Below are positions 1 to 9,082 of a stretch of 62,511 nt of DNA, one piece after another. The translations under genes were made by a program, and so were the position numbers. Source of the stretch: a virus; IMG/VR virus record IMGVR_UViG_3300047178_000142, positions 1-62,511 of that record. One strand, given 5' to 3'. Under the pieces are notes generated by a model that had not been told where the DNA came from, searched no databases, and was given only the letters and a program-made list of their open reading frames with translations. Numbering within the stretch: position 1 is the first letter of the stretch; the number at the start of each line of letters is the position of its first letter.

Positions 1-832
1 TCCGATGGATCTGATCCGGGGCGAGCTCGCCATCACCGGGCGAGACCTGACCGCAGAACTGATCGACACCAAAACGTCGGCGAAATACACCAACCTGAAG
101 AGCTCGCAGATCGTCACCAAGATCGCTGCCGCGCACGGGCTCACACCCGTGGTCACCGCGACGTCAACGCCGGTCGGACGCTACTACCAGATCGACAAGG
201 TGCGACTGCAGGACGAACGCAGCGAGTGGGACCTACTCACCTGGCTCGCCCGCGAAGAGCAGTTCGACGTCTTCGTAAAAGGCCAGTCCCTGTATTTTCA
301 ACCCCAGGCGTCCACCGATAATCCGTCCCGCACCTTTACCTTCACGCCGCCGACGGTTCCGGGCGCGTCGCCCCGTTTCGACCAGCAGTCCATCAAGCTG
401 AAGCGTAGCCTGACGCTCGCTAAGGACATCACCGTCACCGTCTCCTCGTGGAACAGCAAGAGCAAGCGCAGCTTCTCCAAAAGCGCGACCGCGACGCACA
501 CCAAGAATAAGGTGCTGAAGGACGCTACGTCGCCGACTTACGACAAGCAGACCTACGCTTATTACATCGCGCATCTGACGCCTGATCAGGCCCAGCAGCG
601 CGCCGAGCAAATACTGGCCGATCTGACCAAGCACGAGCGCAAGGTCGAGATCGAGGGGCCTGCCGATAACGACCTCGCCGTCACAGATGTCTTTGCGGTG
701 TCGGGCACGCAGACCTCGTTCGACCAGGCCTACCACCCCGACAGCATCATCCGGTCTTACAGTCTGGAGGATGGCTATCGCTGGTCGATCACGGCGAAGA
801 ACCACCCGGCCGAAAGCGACACGACGCTATGA
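1..832 (+). CDS. Baseplate hub protein, Mu gp44/P2 gpD-like (3' part)
   Basis: This is the 3' part of a gene that starts at 62074 at the other end of the window; codons run in frame from position 2, and the joined product is about 371 aa. It matches the phage late control gene D family, which forms the hub holding the tail spike. Family-like features are the segment around DLLTWLAREEQFDVFVKG, typical of the gpD second domain, and the N-terminal MKVNGVIMPFEDWEVD stretch in the right-hand part. The stop overlaps the next start (ATGA at 829-832). It lies between the LysM/DNA-circularisation gene and the gpV-like spike gene, as in Mu. Confidence 0.85.
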   Translation, partial: PMDLIRGELAITGRDLTAELIDTKTSAKYTNLKSSQIVTKIAAAHGLTPVVTATSTPVGRYYQIDKVRLQDERSEWDLLTWLAREEQFDVFVKGQSLYFQPQASTDNPSRTFTFTPPTVPGASPRFDQQSIKLKRSLTLAKDITVTVSSWNSKSKRSFSKSATATHTKNKVLKDATSPTYDKQTYAYYIAHLTPDQAQQRAEQILADLTKHERKVEIEGPADNDLAVTDVFAVSGTQTSFDQAYHPDSIIRSYSLEDGYRWSITAKNHPAESDTTL

Positions 833-1404
833 GGGCGCATTTCGAGAACGAGATGCGGCGCCAGGCGCAGGAGGCGACGCGCCATATCGCACCTCCCCGC
901 CTCGGCATCGTCTCGAACTACGACCCAAACCAGTACGCGGTGAAGGTTCGGCTTCAGCCCGACGGCACCGAGACCGGCTGGATTCAACTCAAGTCCCAAT
1001 GGGTCGGCGATGAGTGGGGCCTATTTTGCCCGCCGATCAACGGCGCGCAGGTCGAGGTCACCTTCGAGAAGGCCGATGGCGAGGCGGGCCTTTGCGGCTC
1101 CGGCCTGTTCTCCGACGAGGACCGCCCCCTGCCCGTCCCCCAGGGCGAGTTCTGGCTGGTCCATAAGTCCGGCGCCTACGTCAAGCTGACCAACGATCCG
1201 ACCCTGACGCTCGGCGATGGCCAGGGCGCCTCGATCACCATCGCGAACGGCCTGCTCAAGAGCGTCGGCGCCTGGACACACACGGGCAACTTCTCGGCAA
1301 CAGGCGAGGTCACGGCCAAGAGCGACACCTCCCCGGTCGCGCTCAGCCCGCACGTCCACGGCCTTTCGGGCGGACCGGAGACCAGCGTGCCCATACCGGA
1401 GTAG
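829..1404 (+). CDS. Baseplate spike/assembly protein V (Mu gp45-like)
   Basis: The 191-aa protein has the order of a P2 gpV/Mu gp45 spike. An N-terminal OB-fold-like part (residues about 20-90, with GIVSNYDPNQYAVKVRLQPD) is followed by a repetitive beta-helical part (LTLGDGQGASITIANG) and a C-terminal tip. The tip carries HVHG near residue 178, the HxH pattern that binds iron at the membrane-piercing apex in P2-type spikes. The start overlaps the hub stop by ATGA. The function is membrane puncture under the contracting tail; assignment rests on motif and gene order. Confidence 0.85.
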   Translation: MRAHFENEMRRQAQEATRHIAPPRLGIVSNYDPNQYAVKVRLQPDGTETGWIQLKSQWVGDEWGLFCPPINGAQVEVTFEKADGEAGLCGSGLFSDEDRPLPVPQGEFWLVHKSGAYVKLTNDPTLTLGDGQGASITIANGLLKSVGAWTHTGNFSATGEVTAKSDTSPVALSPHVHGLSGGPETSVPIPE

Positions 1405-1407
1405 GCC

Positions 1408-1806
1408 ATGGCCAATCTGACGGACCTCACCGAGCTCGATCAATGGTGGGGCTCGGACCTCAGCGTCACGCTGACCGGCGACCTTGCCGTCGTTGGCGTG
1501 GCCCAAGCGGGCCAAATCCTCAAGTCGCAGCAGCGCGTCACGCGCCGTCTGATGACGAACCCGACCCAGTACCTGTTCGAGCAGGACTATGGCGCAGGCG
1601 TGCCGCAGCAGATCGGCGAAAACCAAGACGACGCGGCCATCCAGTCGCTGATCAGCGGGCAAATGCAGCTCGAGGCGTCGGTCCAGCAAACGCCGCCGCC
1701 AAACGTCGTCGTCGCCAGCATCACAGACGGCGTCGAAGTGTCGGTCGTCTACACCGTCGCGCCTGAGGCCGTCCCCGCAACCCTGTCCTTCACCGCGGAG
1801 GCCTGA
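1408..1806 (+). CDS. Baseplate wedge protein, gp25/W-like (Mu gp46-like)
   Basis: This 132-aa protein follows the spike by 3 nt and overlaps the baseplate J gene by one base. The middle part (LAVVGVAQAGQILKSQQRVTRRLMTNPTQYLFEQDYGAG, in separate short stretches) resembles the GpW/gp25 lysozyme-like wedge family, where the arginine-rich helix and the YxxxxDYG-type segment are conserved. Position between gpV-like and gpJ-like genes supports the call. Similarity is moderate, so family membership is inferred partly from synteny. Confidence 0.7.
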   Translation: MANLTDLTELDQWWGSDLSVTLTGDLAVVGVAQAGQILKSQQRVTRRLMTNPTQYLFEQDYGAGVPQQIGENQDDAAIQSLISGQMQLEASVQQTPPPNVVVASITDGVEVSVVYTVAPEAVPATLSFTAEA

Positions 1807-2915
1807 TGGCTCTCACCACGAAGACCTTGACCGCTTTGGTGCAGAGCCAGGTCACGGCCATGCAGGCGGCTTGCTCGTCGCTGCTCGACTTTGCGGTCGG
1901 AACCGTCCTGCTCGCCTTCACCCAGGCCATGGCTGGCGTGGGGCTGTGGCTGCAGGCGCTGCTGATCCAGGTCGCGGCGCTGACAAGGCTGGCGACCTCC
2001 TACGGAGCCGACGTCGATAGTTTCATCGCCGACTTCGGCATGACGCGCCTGCCTCCGGTCGCGTCCACCGGACCCCTGACTTTCGCCAGGTTCTCGACCA
2101 CAGGCACGGCCGTCGTGCCCGTCGGGACGAGCGCCGAAAGCGCCGACGACAGCCTGTCCTTCATCGTGACATTGGACACGACCAACCCGGCCTATGTCGC
2201 CGGTCAGGGCTACGTGCTGCAGGCGGGGGTCGGCTCCGTCACCGTGCCCGCCATCGCCGTCGTCGCGGGGTCGGCCGGCAATGTCGCGGCTGGCGTCATC
2301 TCGGTGATCAGCGACGCCGTGCCGGGGATCGACACGGTCACGAACGGGGCCTCCTTCACCAGCGGGGCCGATGCGGAAAGCGACGCGGCGGTGAAGCTCC
2401 GCTTTGTGCTGTACATCAACAGCCGGCCCCAAGGGACGGCCGTGGCGGTCGACTACGCGATCGAGAGCATCGCTCAGAACCTGACCTTTGATCTGGTCGA
2501 GAACGAGACGCTCAGCGGGTCATTCCAGGCCGGCTATTTCTATGTGGTCGTCGATGATGGCTCGACCCTTGCGAGCGTGCCTCAGGCGACGCTCCAGGAA
2601 GTCTCGACCGCGGTTAACGGCGCCCGCCCGCTCACGAGCCAGTTCGGCGTCTTTTCGCGCACGCTGGTGACCATCACGATCTCGATGGTGATTTCGGGGG
2701 CCTACGCTGCGGTCGTTCAGGACGCGCTGATCGCCTATGTTCAGTCTTTAGGGCTGGGCGCCACGGTCGAATATAACAAGCTCGCCCAGATCGCGTACAA
2801 CGCCGCCCCTGCCATCAACATCGTCTCAACCTCGCTGAACGGCGGGACATCCGACGTCATTTGCGCGCCCTCGCAGCGCGCCACGCCGGGCGCGATCACA
2901 GTGGCGCTGAGCTGA
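1806..2915 (+). CDS. Baseplate protein J-like (Mu gp47-like)
   Basis: The 369-aa product has the general pattern of the Baseplate_J family. An N-terminal helical segment is followed by beta-rich repeats (AVVPVGTSAESADDSLSF, then AIAVVAGSAGNVAAGVIS) and a DAVPGIDTVTNG-type turn, all typical of gpJ. The C-terminal 120 residues contain the expected alpha/beta domain ending with cysteine-containing strand CAPSQ. It connects the baseplate ring to tail fibres. The stop overlaps the next start (TGATG at 2913-2917). Confidence 0.85.
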   Translation: MALTTKTLTALVQSQVTAMQAACSSLLDFAVGTVLLAFTQAMAGVGLWLQALLIQVAALTRLATSYGADVDSFIADFGMTRLPPVASTGPLTFARFSTTGTAVVPVGTSAESADDSLSFIVTLDTTNPAYVAGQGYVLQAGVGSVTVPAIAVVAGSAGNVAAGVISVISDAVPGIDTVTNGASFTSGADAESDAAVKLRFVLYINSRPQGTAVAVDYAIESIAQNLTFDLVENETLSGSFQAGYFYVVVDDGSTLASVPQATLQEVSTAVNGARPLTSQFGVFSRTLVTITISMVISGAYAAVVQDALIAYVQSLGLGATVEYNKLAQIAYNAAPAINIVSTSLNGGTSDVICAPSQRATPGAITVALS

Positions 2916-3508
2916 TGTCCCTCGTTCCTAATCTGGGCTCCGACGTCCAGGGCGCGTTTGTCGGCCGCCTCAAGATGCTGTTGCCGCCGTGGTTCGGTGA
3001 CGGCGAAACGCCCATCCTGGACGGCGTTCTGGCGGGCCCGGCGGCGGTGCTGACCTTCGTCTATCATTTGCTCCAGTACGTGGTCTTGCAGGTCCGCATC
3101 GCCACCGCGACGGACGGCTTCCTCGACCTCGTATCGGCCGACTTCTTCGGCGGCGCCCTGCCACGTCAGGCCGGCGAGATGGACGCGGCCTTCTCCACCA
3201 GAATCCGCGCGAACTTCTTCGCCAGCCGCAACACCAAACCCGCGCTGATCGCCGCGCTGACCGCCCTGGGCGCCACAGTCCGGGTCTTCGAGCCTTGGAA
3301 TCCGGCCGATATGGGCGCGCTCGGTCAGCCGTCTACGCTCGCCTACAACGTCGCGGGCCTGCGAGGCTCGTACACCATGACGGGCCAGTGCTTCGTCATC
3401 GTCACCCTGCCGGCGGGCTCCACCGTCACCCCATCCCAGGTCTACGCCGCCGTCGAAAGCGTCCGCCCACTCGCCATCAAGGTGTGGACGAAGATCGTCA
3501 GCGCCTGA
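2915..3508 (+). CDS. Baseplate/tail protein (Mu gp48-position)
   Basis: The start at 2915 overlaps the gpJ-like stop; an upstream in-frame ATG at 2861 would lie inside that gene and is less likely. The 197-aa protein contains a helical N-terminus and a segment (residues about 115-165, with ALGATVRVFEPWNPADMG and AYNVAGLRGSY) typical of phage tail proteins found directly downstream of gpJ. It probably caps the baseplate and attaches the fibre encoded next. No enzymatic motif is visible. Confidence 0.7.
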   Translation: MSLVPNLGSDVQGAFVGRLKMLLPPWFGDGETPILDGVLAGPAAVLTFVYHLLQYVVLQVRIATATDGFLDLVSADFFGGALPRQAGEMDAAFSTRIRANFFASRNTKPALIAALTALGATVRVFEPWNPADMGALGQPSTLAYNVAGLRGSYTMTGQCFVIVTLPAGSTVTPSQVYAAVESVRPLAIKVWTKIVSA

Positions 3509-3531
3509 CCCGCGCCCCCAGGAGACACGCC

Positions 3532-4815
3532 TTGGATCGACCAATCGTCTACGGCGGCGCCGTGGTTGCAGACACCGACACGCTGAACCTTGCCCGGTTC
3601 GTGGAGGTCGGCGTCGGCCATCTGCTCAGCGCCATCATCGGAACCGGCCCACTCTTTTTCGGCTTCCCTTGCACCCCAGGGGCGGGTCTGGCCGTCCAGA
3701 TCGGGCCAGGCGACATCTACCAGACCGGTCCGGCCGACACGTCCGGCTACGGCTCCCTGGCGGCCGACACGGCGCAGATCGTCAAGCAGGGCATTCTCGC
3801 CACAGCGGTGTCCCTCGCCTGCCCCGCGCCTACAACGGCCGGCCAGAGCATCACCTACCTCGTGCAGATCGCACAGGAGGACGTCGACAGTCAGCCGATC
3901 GTCCTCGGCTTCTACGACAGTGCGGCGCCGACTGTCCCCTATAGCGGACAGAGCAATAACGGCCAGGCGCTGAACACCGTCCGGGCCAGCGTGGCTTCGG
4001 TGGCGGTCAAGGCCGGGGTCGCGGCGACGACGGGGCAGCAGGTCGCTCCGATTGCAGACGCGGGCTTCGCGCCCGCCTGGCTCGTCACCGTGGCGTTTGG
4101 CCAGACGACCATTGTTGCGGGCAACATAGCCGCTGCGTCGGGCTCGGTCTTCCTGACCGAGACGCTTCCGCAGAAGGCCAGCGTGGCGACGGTTAACGCG
4201 CTGATCGCGACCGCCGTCTCGCCCCTAGCAACTGCGGCTGCGCTGGCTGCGGAGGCCTCGCGTGCCGAGACTGCCGAAAGCGCGCTCACCGGCGAAATAA
4301 CGGCGGAAACAACCCGCGCCGAAGCGGCCGAGGCCAAGCTGGCGCCGCTCGCCGCGCCGGCGCTGGTGCAGGACGCCAACAGCAACTACCCCACCACGCC
4401 GACCGCGCCCCTGGGCGACGCCACCACCAAGATCGCCAACATGGCGGCGCTGGCGGCCGCCATGACCGCCGCCAAGCCGTCGGGCAACATATCAAGCGCG
4501 ACCGGCCCGTGGTGGAGCTGGGACCCCAAGACGGGCAAGGTCGAATGCTGGGGCGTCCTGGCGCAGGCCATTTCCGCCGAAGGCGCGATCACCGTCACCT
4601 TCCCCGTGACGATGGGCACGTTCCAATGGGCCGACGCCGATGTGACAAACAGCTCGGGGTCGAACGTCGGCTCCGCAACGGCGCAGTTTCAGTCAGGCAC
4701 GACCACCACGGCCACCTTCTTCGTCAACGATAGCCAGACCAGCGGCAACGCCTTCGGCACCGGCCTGTCCTGGCAGGCTCGGGGCTACAGCCTCACCGCA
4801 CCCGTCGTGCACTAG
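3532..4815 (+). CDS. Tail fibre protein (first fibre gene)
   Basis: The start is a TTG at 3532, chosen because a strong Shine-Dalgarno (CCAGGAGA) lies 7 nt upstream and the previous gene has just stopped. An ATG at 3295 would lie deep inside that gene. The 427-aa protein has a beta-rich N-terminus (about 230 aa) that probably sits on the baseplate, then an alanine/glutamate-rich stretch with AEASRAETAESAL and TAETTRAEAAEAKL, likely a coiled coil. The C-terminal domain ends WQARGYSLTAPVVH, as in trimeric fibre tips. It is probably involved in receptor binding or fibre attachment. Confidence 0.75.
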   Translation: MDRPIVYGGAVVADTDTLNLARFVEVGVGHLLSAIIGTGPLFFGFPCTPGAGLAVQIGPGDIYQTGPADTSGYGSLAADTAQIVKQGILATAVSLACPAPTTAGQSITYLVQIAQEDVDSQPIVLGFYDSAAPTVPYSGQSNNGQALNTVRASVASVAVKAGVAATTGQQVAPIADAGFAPAWLVTVAFGQTTIVAGNIAAASGSVFLTETLPQKASVATVNALIATAVSPLATAAALAAEASRAETAESALTGEITAETTRAEAAEAKLAPLAAPALVQDANSNYPTTPTAPLGDATTKIANMAALAAAMTAAKPSGNISSATGPWWSWDPKTGKVECWGVLAQAISAEGAITVTFPVTMGTFQWADADVTNSSGSNVGSATAQFQSGTTTTATFFVNDSQTSGNAFGTGLSWQARGYSLTAPVVH

Positions 4816-4827
4816 GGCCAACCGCCA

Positions 4828-7143
4828 ATGCAGTTCGTTCGGTTTTACGCCTGCGACCAGGCGAGCGGCGCCCTGTTGCCCGGCGCCGCCGTCGAGGTGT
4901 TCCTGGCCGGAACGCAGACGCTTGCTGCGCTGTTCGACAGCATGGGCGAGGCCGCCTCCAACCCGGCGACGTCGGGCAACCAGGGCCAGTTCGGTTTCGC
5001 GGCGGCCGACGGCGACTATGACGTCGTGGTCACGGGTGCGGGTGGGTCGGCCCAGCCGAGCCAGCGGATATATCTCTTCGACCCGGCCGACCTGGCCGAG
5101 ACCGTCAGCGCCTCATCGACCAATGCTACGGAGGCTTTGGCGCAGATCGCGGTTGCGCAGCAGCAGATCACCGCGATCCAGGCCTCGGTCGATGGCTATG
5201 AGCAGTCGATACAGCAGGCGACCGACGCCGCGAACGCCGCCGCGCAGGCCATCGATCAGGCCGGCGGCTCTGCGGTTCTGGACGCCGAACAACTTGAGGA
5301 CGCGGCCGAAGCGGCGCTGAACGGCGCGCTGCAGCAGGCCAGCCAGCTCTTCGCCGAGCACGCCGCGAACTTCACGACCGCCGGGCTTCCGATAGGTCCG
5401 TTCCTCGATCAGCAGAAGATCGTGCTGGACGACCAGGTGTCCATCATGTCGGTCCTGGGCGAGGTCACGCCCGACGGCTCTGGCTTCGTCCTGAACAGCG
5501 CCGGCGTCTATTATTCGGCCGGCGTGCTGCTGAGCCAGCAGATCGAGGAGATGACAGCCGCCACGGCGTCGGTCTCGGCGACGCTGACCACCAGCTATCT
5601 CACGGCCACCCAGACCAACCAAGCCATAGCGGCGGCCGAGACGACGCTTCAGGCGTCCATCAACGGCGTGTCGGCCACGCTGACGAACAACTACCTGACC
5701 GAGACGCAGACGAACCAGGCCATTGCCGCCGCCCAATCGGCGCTTCAAGCGTCGATCAACGGCGTCTCGGCGACGCTGACCACCAGCTACATGACCTCCG
5801 TCCAGGTCAACGGCGCCATCACGACCGCGGTCTCTGCGGCGCAGACGATGCTTCAAGCGAGCATCAACACCGTCTCGTCGAACCTCTCGACCAACTATTT
5901 TACGACGGCTCAGACGAACGCAGCGATCACCGCCGCCCAGACCTCGCTTCAGGCCAGCATCAACGGCGTCTCGTCCAACCTGACCTCCAACTACATGACC
6001 TCGGTGCAGGTGAACGGCGCGATCACCACGGCCGTCTCGGCGGCTCAGACCACGCTGCAGAACAGCATCAACGGGGTGAGCTCAAACCTTTCGGCGAACT
6101 ACCTGACCGGGACGCAGGTCAATGGGGCGATCTCAACTGCTGTTTCACAAGCCCAGACCACGCTGCAGACGTCGATCAACAGCGTCTCGTCCAACCTGTC
6201 GAACAACTATCTGACCACTGTCCAGACGAACGGGGCGATCACCACGGCGGTATCGGCCGCCCAACTGACCCTGCAGAACAGCATCAACGGCGTCTCGGCG
6301 ACGCTGACCAACAACTACATGACGACGACGCAGACGACGCAGGCCATCGCCGCGGCGGAGGCGTCTCTGCAGACGTCGATCAATGGCGTATCCGCCACCC
6401 TGACCAATAACTATCTGACCGCGACCCAGACCAACCAGGCCATAGCCTCGATCCAGACGACCCTGCAGGCGTCGATCAACGGCGTGCAATCCACCGTTAC
6501 GGAGCAGGCCGCCACCATCGTCACGCTCCAGGGCCTGACGGAGTCCTACCTCAGTTTCACGGCCGCCTCTGGGACCAGCTCCGCGTCGGTCGAGATCATC
6601 GCTCCCAACGGCTATGCGGGCGAGATCCTGCTGACCGGAAATGTCGTCATCGACGGGAACCTGCTCGTCAATGAAACCGTCCCGACCTCCGCCCTCGCCA
6701 CGGGCGCCATCACAAACCATGCCACGAAGTCGAGCACCTCCAGCGGAGGTCTGGGCGGCGGCACATCGGCCGACCTGGGCGTATCGTGCGAGGTGACGTC
6801 CGAAGGCGGAGTGGTGGACATCACCTGCAACGTCTCTGTCGTCTGCAAGAACAGCACATCGAGCTACATCTACTTCACCTTGAGCGTGCTGCGAGACGGC
6901 GCTGACGTCGGGATGGACCAGCAGGTCGCGGTCCCGCCGGAGGGCGTCTACCAGTCCGGCAGCGGCGGCTCGCTGACCACGGTGACGGTGCCCGGCATCA
7001 CGTCCGGGGTCATGTCCGCAGCCTTCCAGGACAGCCCGGGCGCGGGCAGCCACACCTATGACTTCCACATCACCAATGCCGGCGCGGGCGTCTCCTGGTT
7101 CTCGCCCACCCTTAACGTCGTCGCCTTCCAGGTCGCGGGATAA
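4828..7143 (+). CDS. Large repetitive tail fibre protein
   Basis: This 771-aa protein has an N-terminal attachment domain (residues 1-100, including PSQRIYLFDPADLAET), a helical stretch, a central array of nine repeats (about 244-560) and a C-terminal beta-rich head. The segment EIIAPNGYAGEILLTGNV with VVIDGNLLVNETVPTSALA resembles host-specificity/fibre modules that follow such repeats. The final 100 residues probably contact the receptor. It follows the first fibre gene by 12 nt. Repeat number may vary between relatives. Confidence 0.8.
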   Translation: MQFVRFYACDQASGALLPGAAVEVFLAGTQTLAALFDSMGEAASNPATSGNQGQFGFAAADGDYDVVVTGAGGSAQPSQRIYLFDPADLAETVSASSTNATEALAQIAVAQQQITAIQASVDGYEQSIQQATDAANAAAQAIDQAGGSAVLDAEQLEDAAEAALNGALQQASQLFAEHAANFTTAGLPIGPFLDQQKIVLDDQVSIMSVLGEVTPDGSGFVLNSAGVYYSAGVLLSQQIEEMTAATASVSATLTTSYLTATQTNQAIAAAETTLQASINGVSATLTNNYLTETQTNQAIAAAQSALQASINGVSATLTTSYMTSVQVNGAITTAVSAAQTMLQASINTVSSNLSTNYFTTAQTNAAITAAQTSLQASINGVSSNLTSNYMTSVQVNGAITTAVSAAQTTLQNSINGVSSNLSANYLTGTQVNGAISTAVSQAQTTLQTSINSVSSNLSNNYLTTVQTNGAITTAVSAAQLTLQNSINGVSATLTNNYMTTTQTTQAIAAAEASLQTSINGVSATLTNNYLTATQTNQAIASIQTTLQASINGVQSTVTEQAATIVTLQGLTESYLSFTAASGTSSASVEIIAPNGYAGEILLTGNVVIDGNLLVNETVPTSALATGAITNHATKSSTSSGGLGGGTSADLGVSCEVTSEGGVVDITCNVSVVCKNSTSSYIYFTLSVLRDGADVGMDQQVAVPPEGVYQSGSGGSLTTVTVPGITSGVMSAAFQDSPGAGSHTYDFHITNAGAGVSWFSPTLNVVAFQVAG
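5557..6500 (+). repeat. Nine degenerate 99-111-nt coding repeats in the tail fibre
   Basis: Nine in-frame units share a core S(A/S)(T/N)L(T/S)xxY(L/M/F)T followed by a Q(T/V)NxAI helix and LQxSINxV. Two subtypes occur: a short one with QTNQAIAAAE and one longer by 4 aa with QVNGAITTAVSAAQ. The pattern suggests a trimeric shaft of alternating short helices and beta turns. Identity between units is visible at both DNA and protein levels, so unequal recombination could change shaft length. Confidence 0.85.
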
Positions 7144-7148
7144 TCCGA

Positions 7149-7649
7149 ATGGCAATGCTCAAGCTGAACTATGCGGATGGCCGCCGGCTCGTCATACCGG
7201 CCCAAACGGTCAAGGCGATCCGCGGCGCATCGCCGAAGCTTTTGGAGGCGTTTCCGGATGCGCGGTCCACCATCTTCTACGTGATGTGTGGCCAAGTGCG
7301 CTCGGCCGGCCTTGTGGAGACTTTCTCGACCGTTAAGTCGATGCTCGACAAGGACAAGACCGTCGAGGTCGAGTGGCTGGAGGTCGAGGATCATCTGGCC
7401 CTGCCGTTCTGCCTGCAGGTGCCCGACATCCGGGCGGCCACTGGCATAGATCCTGAAGCCCCGTTGCCCAACGAGCCTGAGTCTCACGGCTGCACGGTCA
7501 AGATCGATTTGGAGTTCTCGCCGGGCGTAGCCTATCCGGTCTACGCCCACGCGGATATGGACGACATCATCGACGCGCTTGAGCCGCCAAGCGCCAGGCG
7601 ACGTCCAGCGCCGGCTGCTGTGCCTAAGCCGAGGCGCACAGCCAAGTAG
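7149..7649 (+). CDS. Hypothetical protein downstream of fibre
   Basis: The 166-aa product is not recognised. It starts 5 nt after the fibre stop, is acidic in its middle part, and ends in a basic proline/arginine-rich tail (PSARRRPAPAAVPKPRRTAK). No signal peptide or membrane segment is visible. Its place directly after the large fibre is compatible with a fibre assembly chaperone, but no family evidence supports this. Confidence 0.6.
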   Translation: MAMLKLNYADGRRLVIPAQTVKAIRGASPKLLEAFPDARSTIFYVMCGQVRSAGLVETFSTVKSMLDKDKTVEVEWLEVEDHLALPFCLQVPDIRAATGIDPEAPLPNEPESHGCTVKIDLEFSPGVAYPVYAHADMDDIIDALEPPSARRRPAPAAVPKPRRTAK

Positions 7650-7651
7650 GT

Positions 7652-7918
7652 TCACCCGCCGCGCATATGCGCCGGCAGGTACGCCAGCAAGCCCTTTAGC
7701 GGCGATGCGGGCGCCAAGACGGCGCCCATTAACGAAACGGTCCGCAGCGCGGCGCCTTCGAACTCCATGATGACGCCGCCGAGGCTGCACCCCTGAATCT
7801 TGGGCGGCTCGCCGCCGCCATAGACCAGCACACAGTTGCGCAAGTCGCAGTCAACGTAGGTATTCCCGTCCGTGTAGACGCGCTGACCGGTGAAGGTCTG
7901 GGCAACGTACTCCGCCAT
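7652..7918 (-). CDS. Small pentapeptide-like protein on opposite strand
   Basis: This 88-aa protein is the only leftward gene in the fibre block. The sequence (FTGQRVYTDGNTYVDCDLRN, then CVLVYGGG and GVIMEFEGAALRTV) resembles a widespread family of short pentapeptide-like beta-helix proteins with alternating small/aromatic residues and paired cysteines. A GGAG lies 8 nt upstream of the start. Function is unknown. Opposite orientation between convergent and divergent fibre genes suggests a moron. Confidence 0.6.
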   Translation of the reverse strand: MAEYVAQTFTGQRVYTDGNTYVDCDLRNCVLVYGGGEPPKIQGCSLGGVIMEFEGAALRTVSLMGAVLAPASPLKGLLAYLPAHMRGG

Positions 7919-7968
7919 GGCGCGGCTCCATCAGCAATTCCCAAAAATCTTACAGCAAGGAGACGCCT

Positions 7969-8247
7969 ATGTCCGATGCAATCGTCAGCTTGGCCGACCT
8001 CAAGGCCCAACGCGCCGCGGCCGAAAAAGCCTTGGCCGCGCCCCGCGCCGCCATGCTGCGCGCCGTCCTCACCAAGGTTCAGGCTGCGAACCTCGCCGAG
8101 ATCGCCGCCGACCTGACGGGCGTGCTCGACGCCGCGACGAGCGACAAGGACCTCATGGTTTTCAAACTCCATGCCGACGTGATCGGCAGCACGGAGCAGA
8201 TGCTGACCGACGCGATCGCGGCCGCCGACAAGATCGCCGCGGCCTGA
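7969..8247 (+). CDS. Small helical protein of fibre cassette
   Basis: The 92-aa protein is preceded by a clear AAGGAG. It is almost entirely helical by composition (SLADLKAQRAAAEKALAAPR and AEIAADLTGVLDAATSDKDL), with no cysteine. The stop is followed after one base by the next start, so the pair is translationally coupled. It may be a fibre chaperone or adaptor; the family is not recognised. Confidence 0.6.
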   Translation: MSDAIVSLADLKAQRAAAEKALAAPRAAMLRAVLTKVQAANLAEIAADLTGVLDAATSDKDLMVFKLHADVIGSTEQMLTDAIAAADKIAAA

Positions 8248-8248
8248 A

Positions 8249-9079
8249 ATGATCGACAACGCCACGTTCGCGGCCGAGCTCGCGCCACTGATCGAGGCGT
8301 TGGCCGGCGTCGCGGCGAACACCTCCAGCGAGAACGCCTTCGCGACCGCCCTGACGGCGGCCCTCAATGCCTGGAACGTGCAGGTCAGCACCGGGGCGCT
8401 CTCGAGCAACGTCACAGCCCTGATCACCCAGGTCCAGTCGCTGATCAATCAGTTCCTGGCCATCGGCGTGAAGGGCACGGTCGATACGGTGGCCGACCTG
8501 CCGCCTGGCGCCCCCAACGGGTCCGCCTACATCGTCGAAACCGGCGCGTCGGCGGGTCACGGCTTCGCGCGGATCAACGGCAACTGGATCGACATCGGTT
8601 CGCTGCAGGGCCAACCGGGCGTGGACGGCGAAGCGGCCACCGTGGGCGTCGGGACTGTCACGTCGGGCGCGCCGGGATCAGCCGCGAGCGTGACCAATGT
8701 CGGGTCGCCGAGCGCGGCCGTCTTCGATTTCATCATCCCGCAGGGCGCCCAGGGCGCGACGCTTTGGACCCCGATCAAGGCCAATGCGACGCTCGCCATC
8801 AACTCGAAGAACGCGATCGACGTCCGCACCGCGGCGGTCACCCTGACCCTGCCAGCCCTGTCCACCATGACGCCAGGGCAGAGCGTCGTCGTCGCCGACG
8901 CATTTGGCGCCTCCGCCACAAACGCCATCAGCGTCCAGGCCGCCGGATCGGACACCCTGTCCCCCGGCGGCTTCCCCTTCACGCTTTCGACCCAGAACGG
9001 AACCGTGTCGTTCATCGCCTGGCTCGATCCGGGCTCGACCGGCACGGCGACGGGCTGGGTTGCGGTCAACGGAGCCTAG
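8249..9079 (+). CDS. Accessory tail fibre with collagen-like segment
   Basis: The 276-aa protein has a helical N-terminus (residues 1-70) and then the fibre-type motif TVADLPPGAPNGSAYIVETG. A short Gly-x-x stretch around LQGQPGVDGEAA follows, and then a beta-rich C-terminus. The ADLP..A..G.AYIV motif is common in short phage fibres and collar fibres. It lies in an accessory adsorption cassette with 7969-8247. Confidence 0.65.
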   Translation: MIDNATFAAELAPLIEALAGVAANTSSENAFATALTAALNAWNVQVSTGALSSNVTALITQVQSLINQFLAIGVKGTVDTVADLPPGAPNGSAYIVETGASAGHGFARINGNWIDIGSLQGQPGVDGEAATVGVGTVTSGAPGSAASVTNVGSPSAAVFDFIIPQGAQGATLWTPIKANATLAINSKNAIDVRTAAVTLTLPALSTMTPGQSVVVADAFGASATNAISVQAAGSDTLSPGGFPFTLSTQNGTVSFIAWLDPGSTGTATGWVAVNGA

Positions 9080-9082
9080 CAA

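Noticed and set aside
5113-7155. Minus-strand frames opposite the tail fibre repeats
   Set aside because: Their repeats only mirror those of the fibre gene, and they are interrupted and Arg/Gly-rich.
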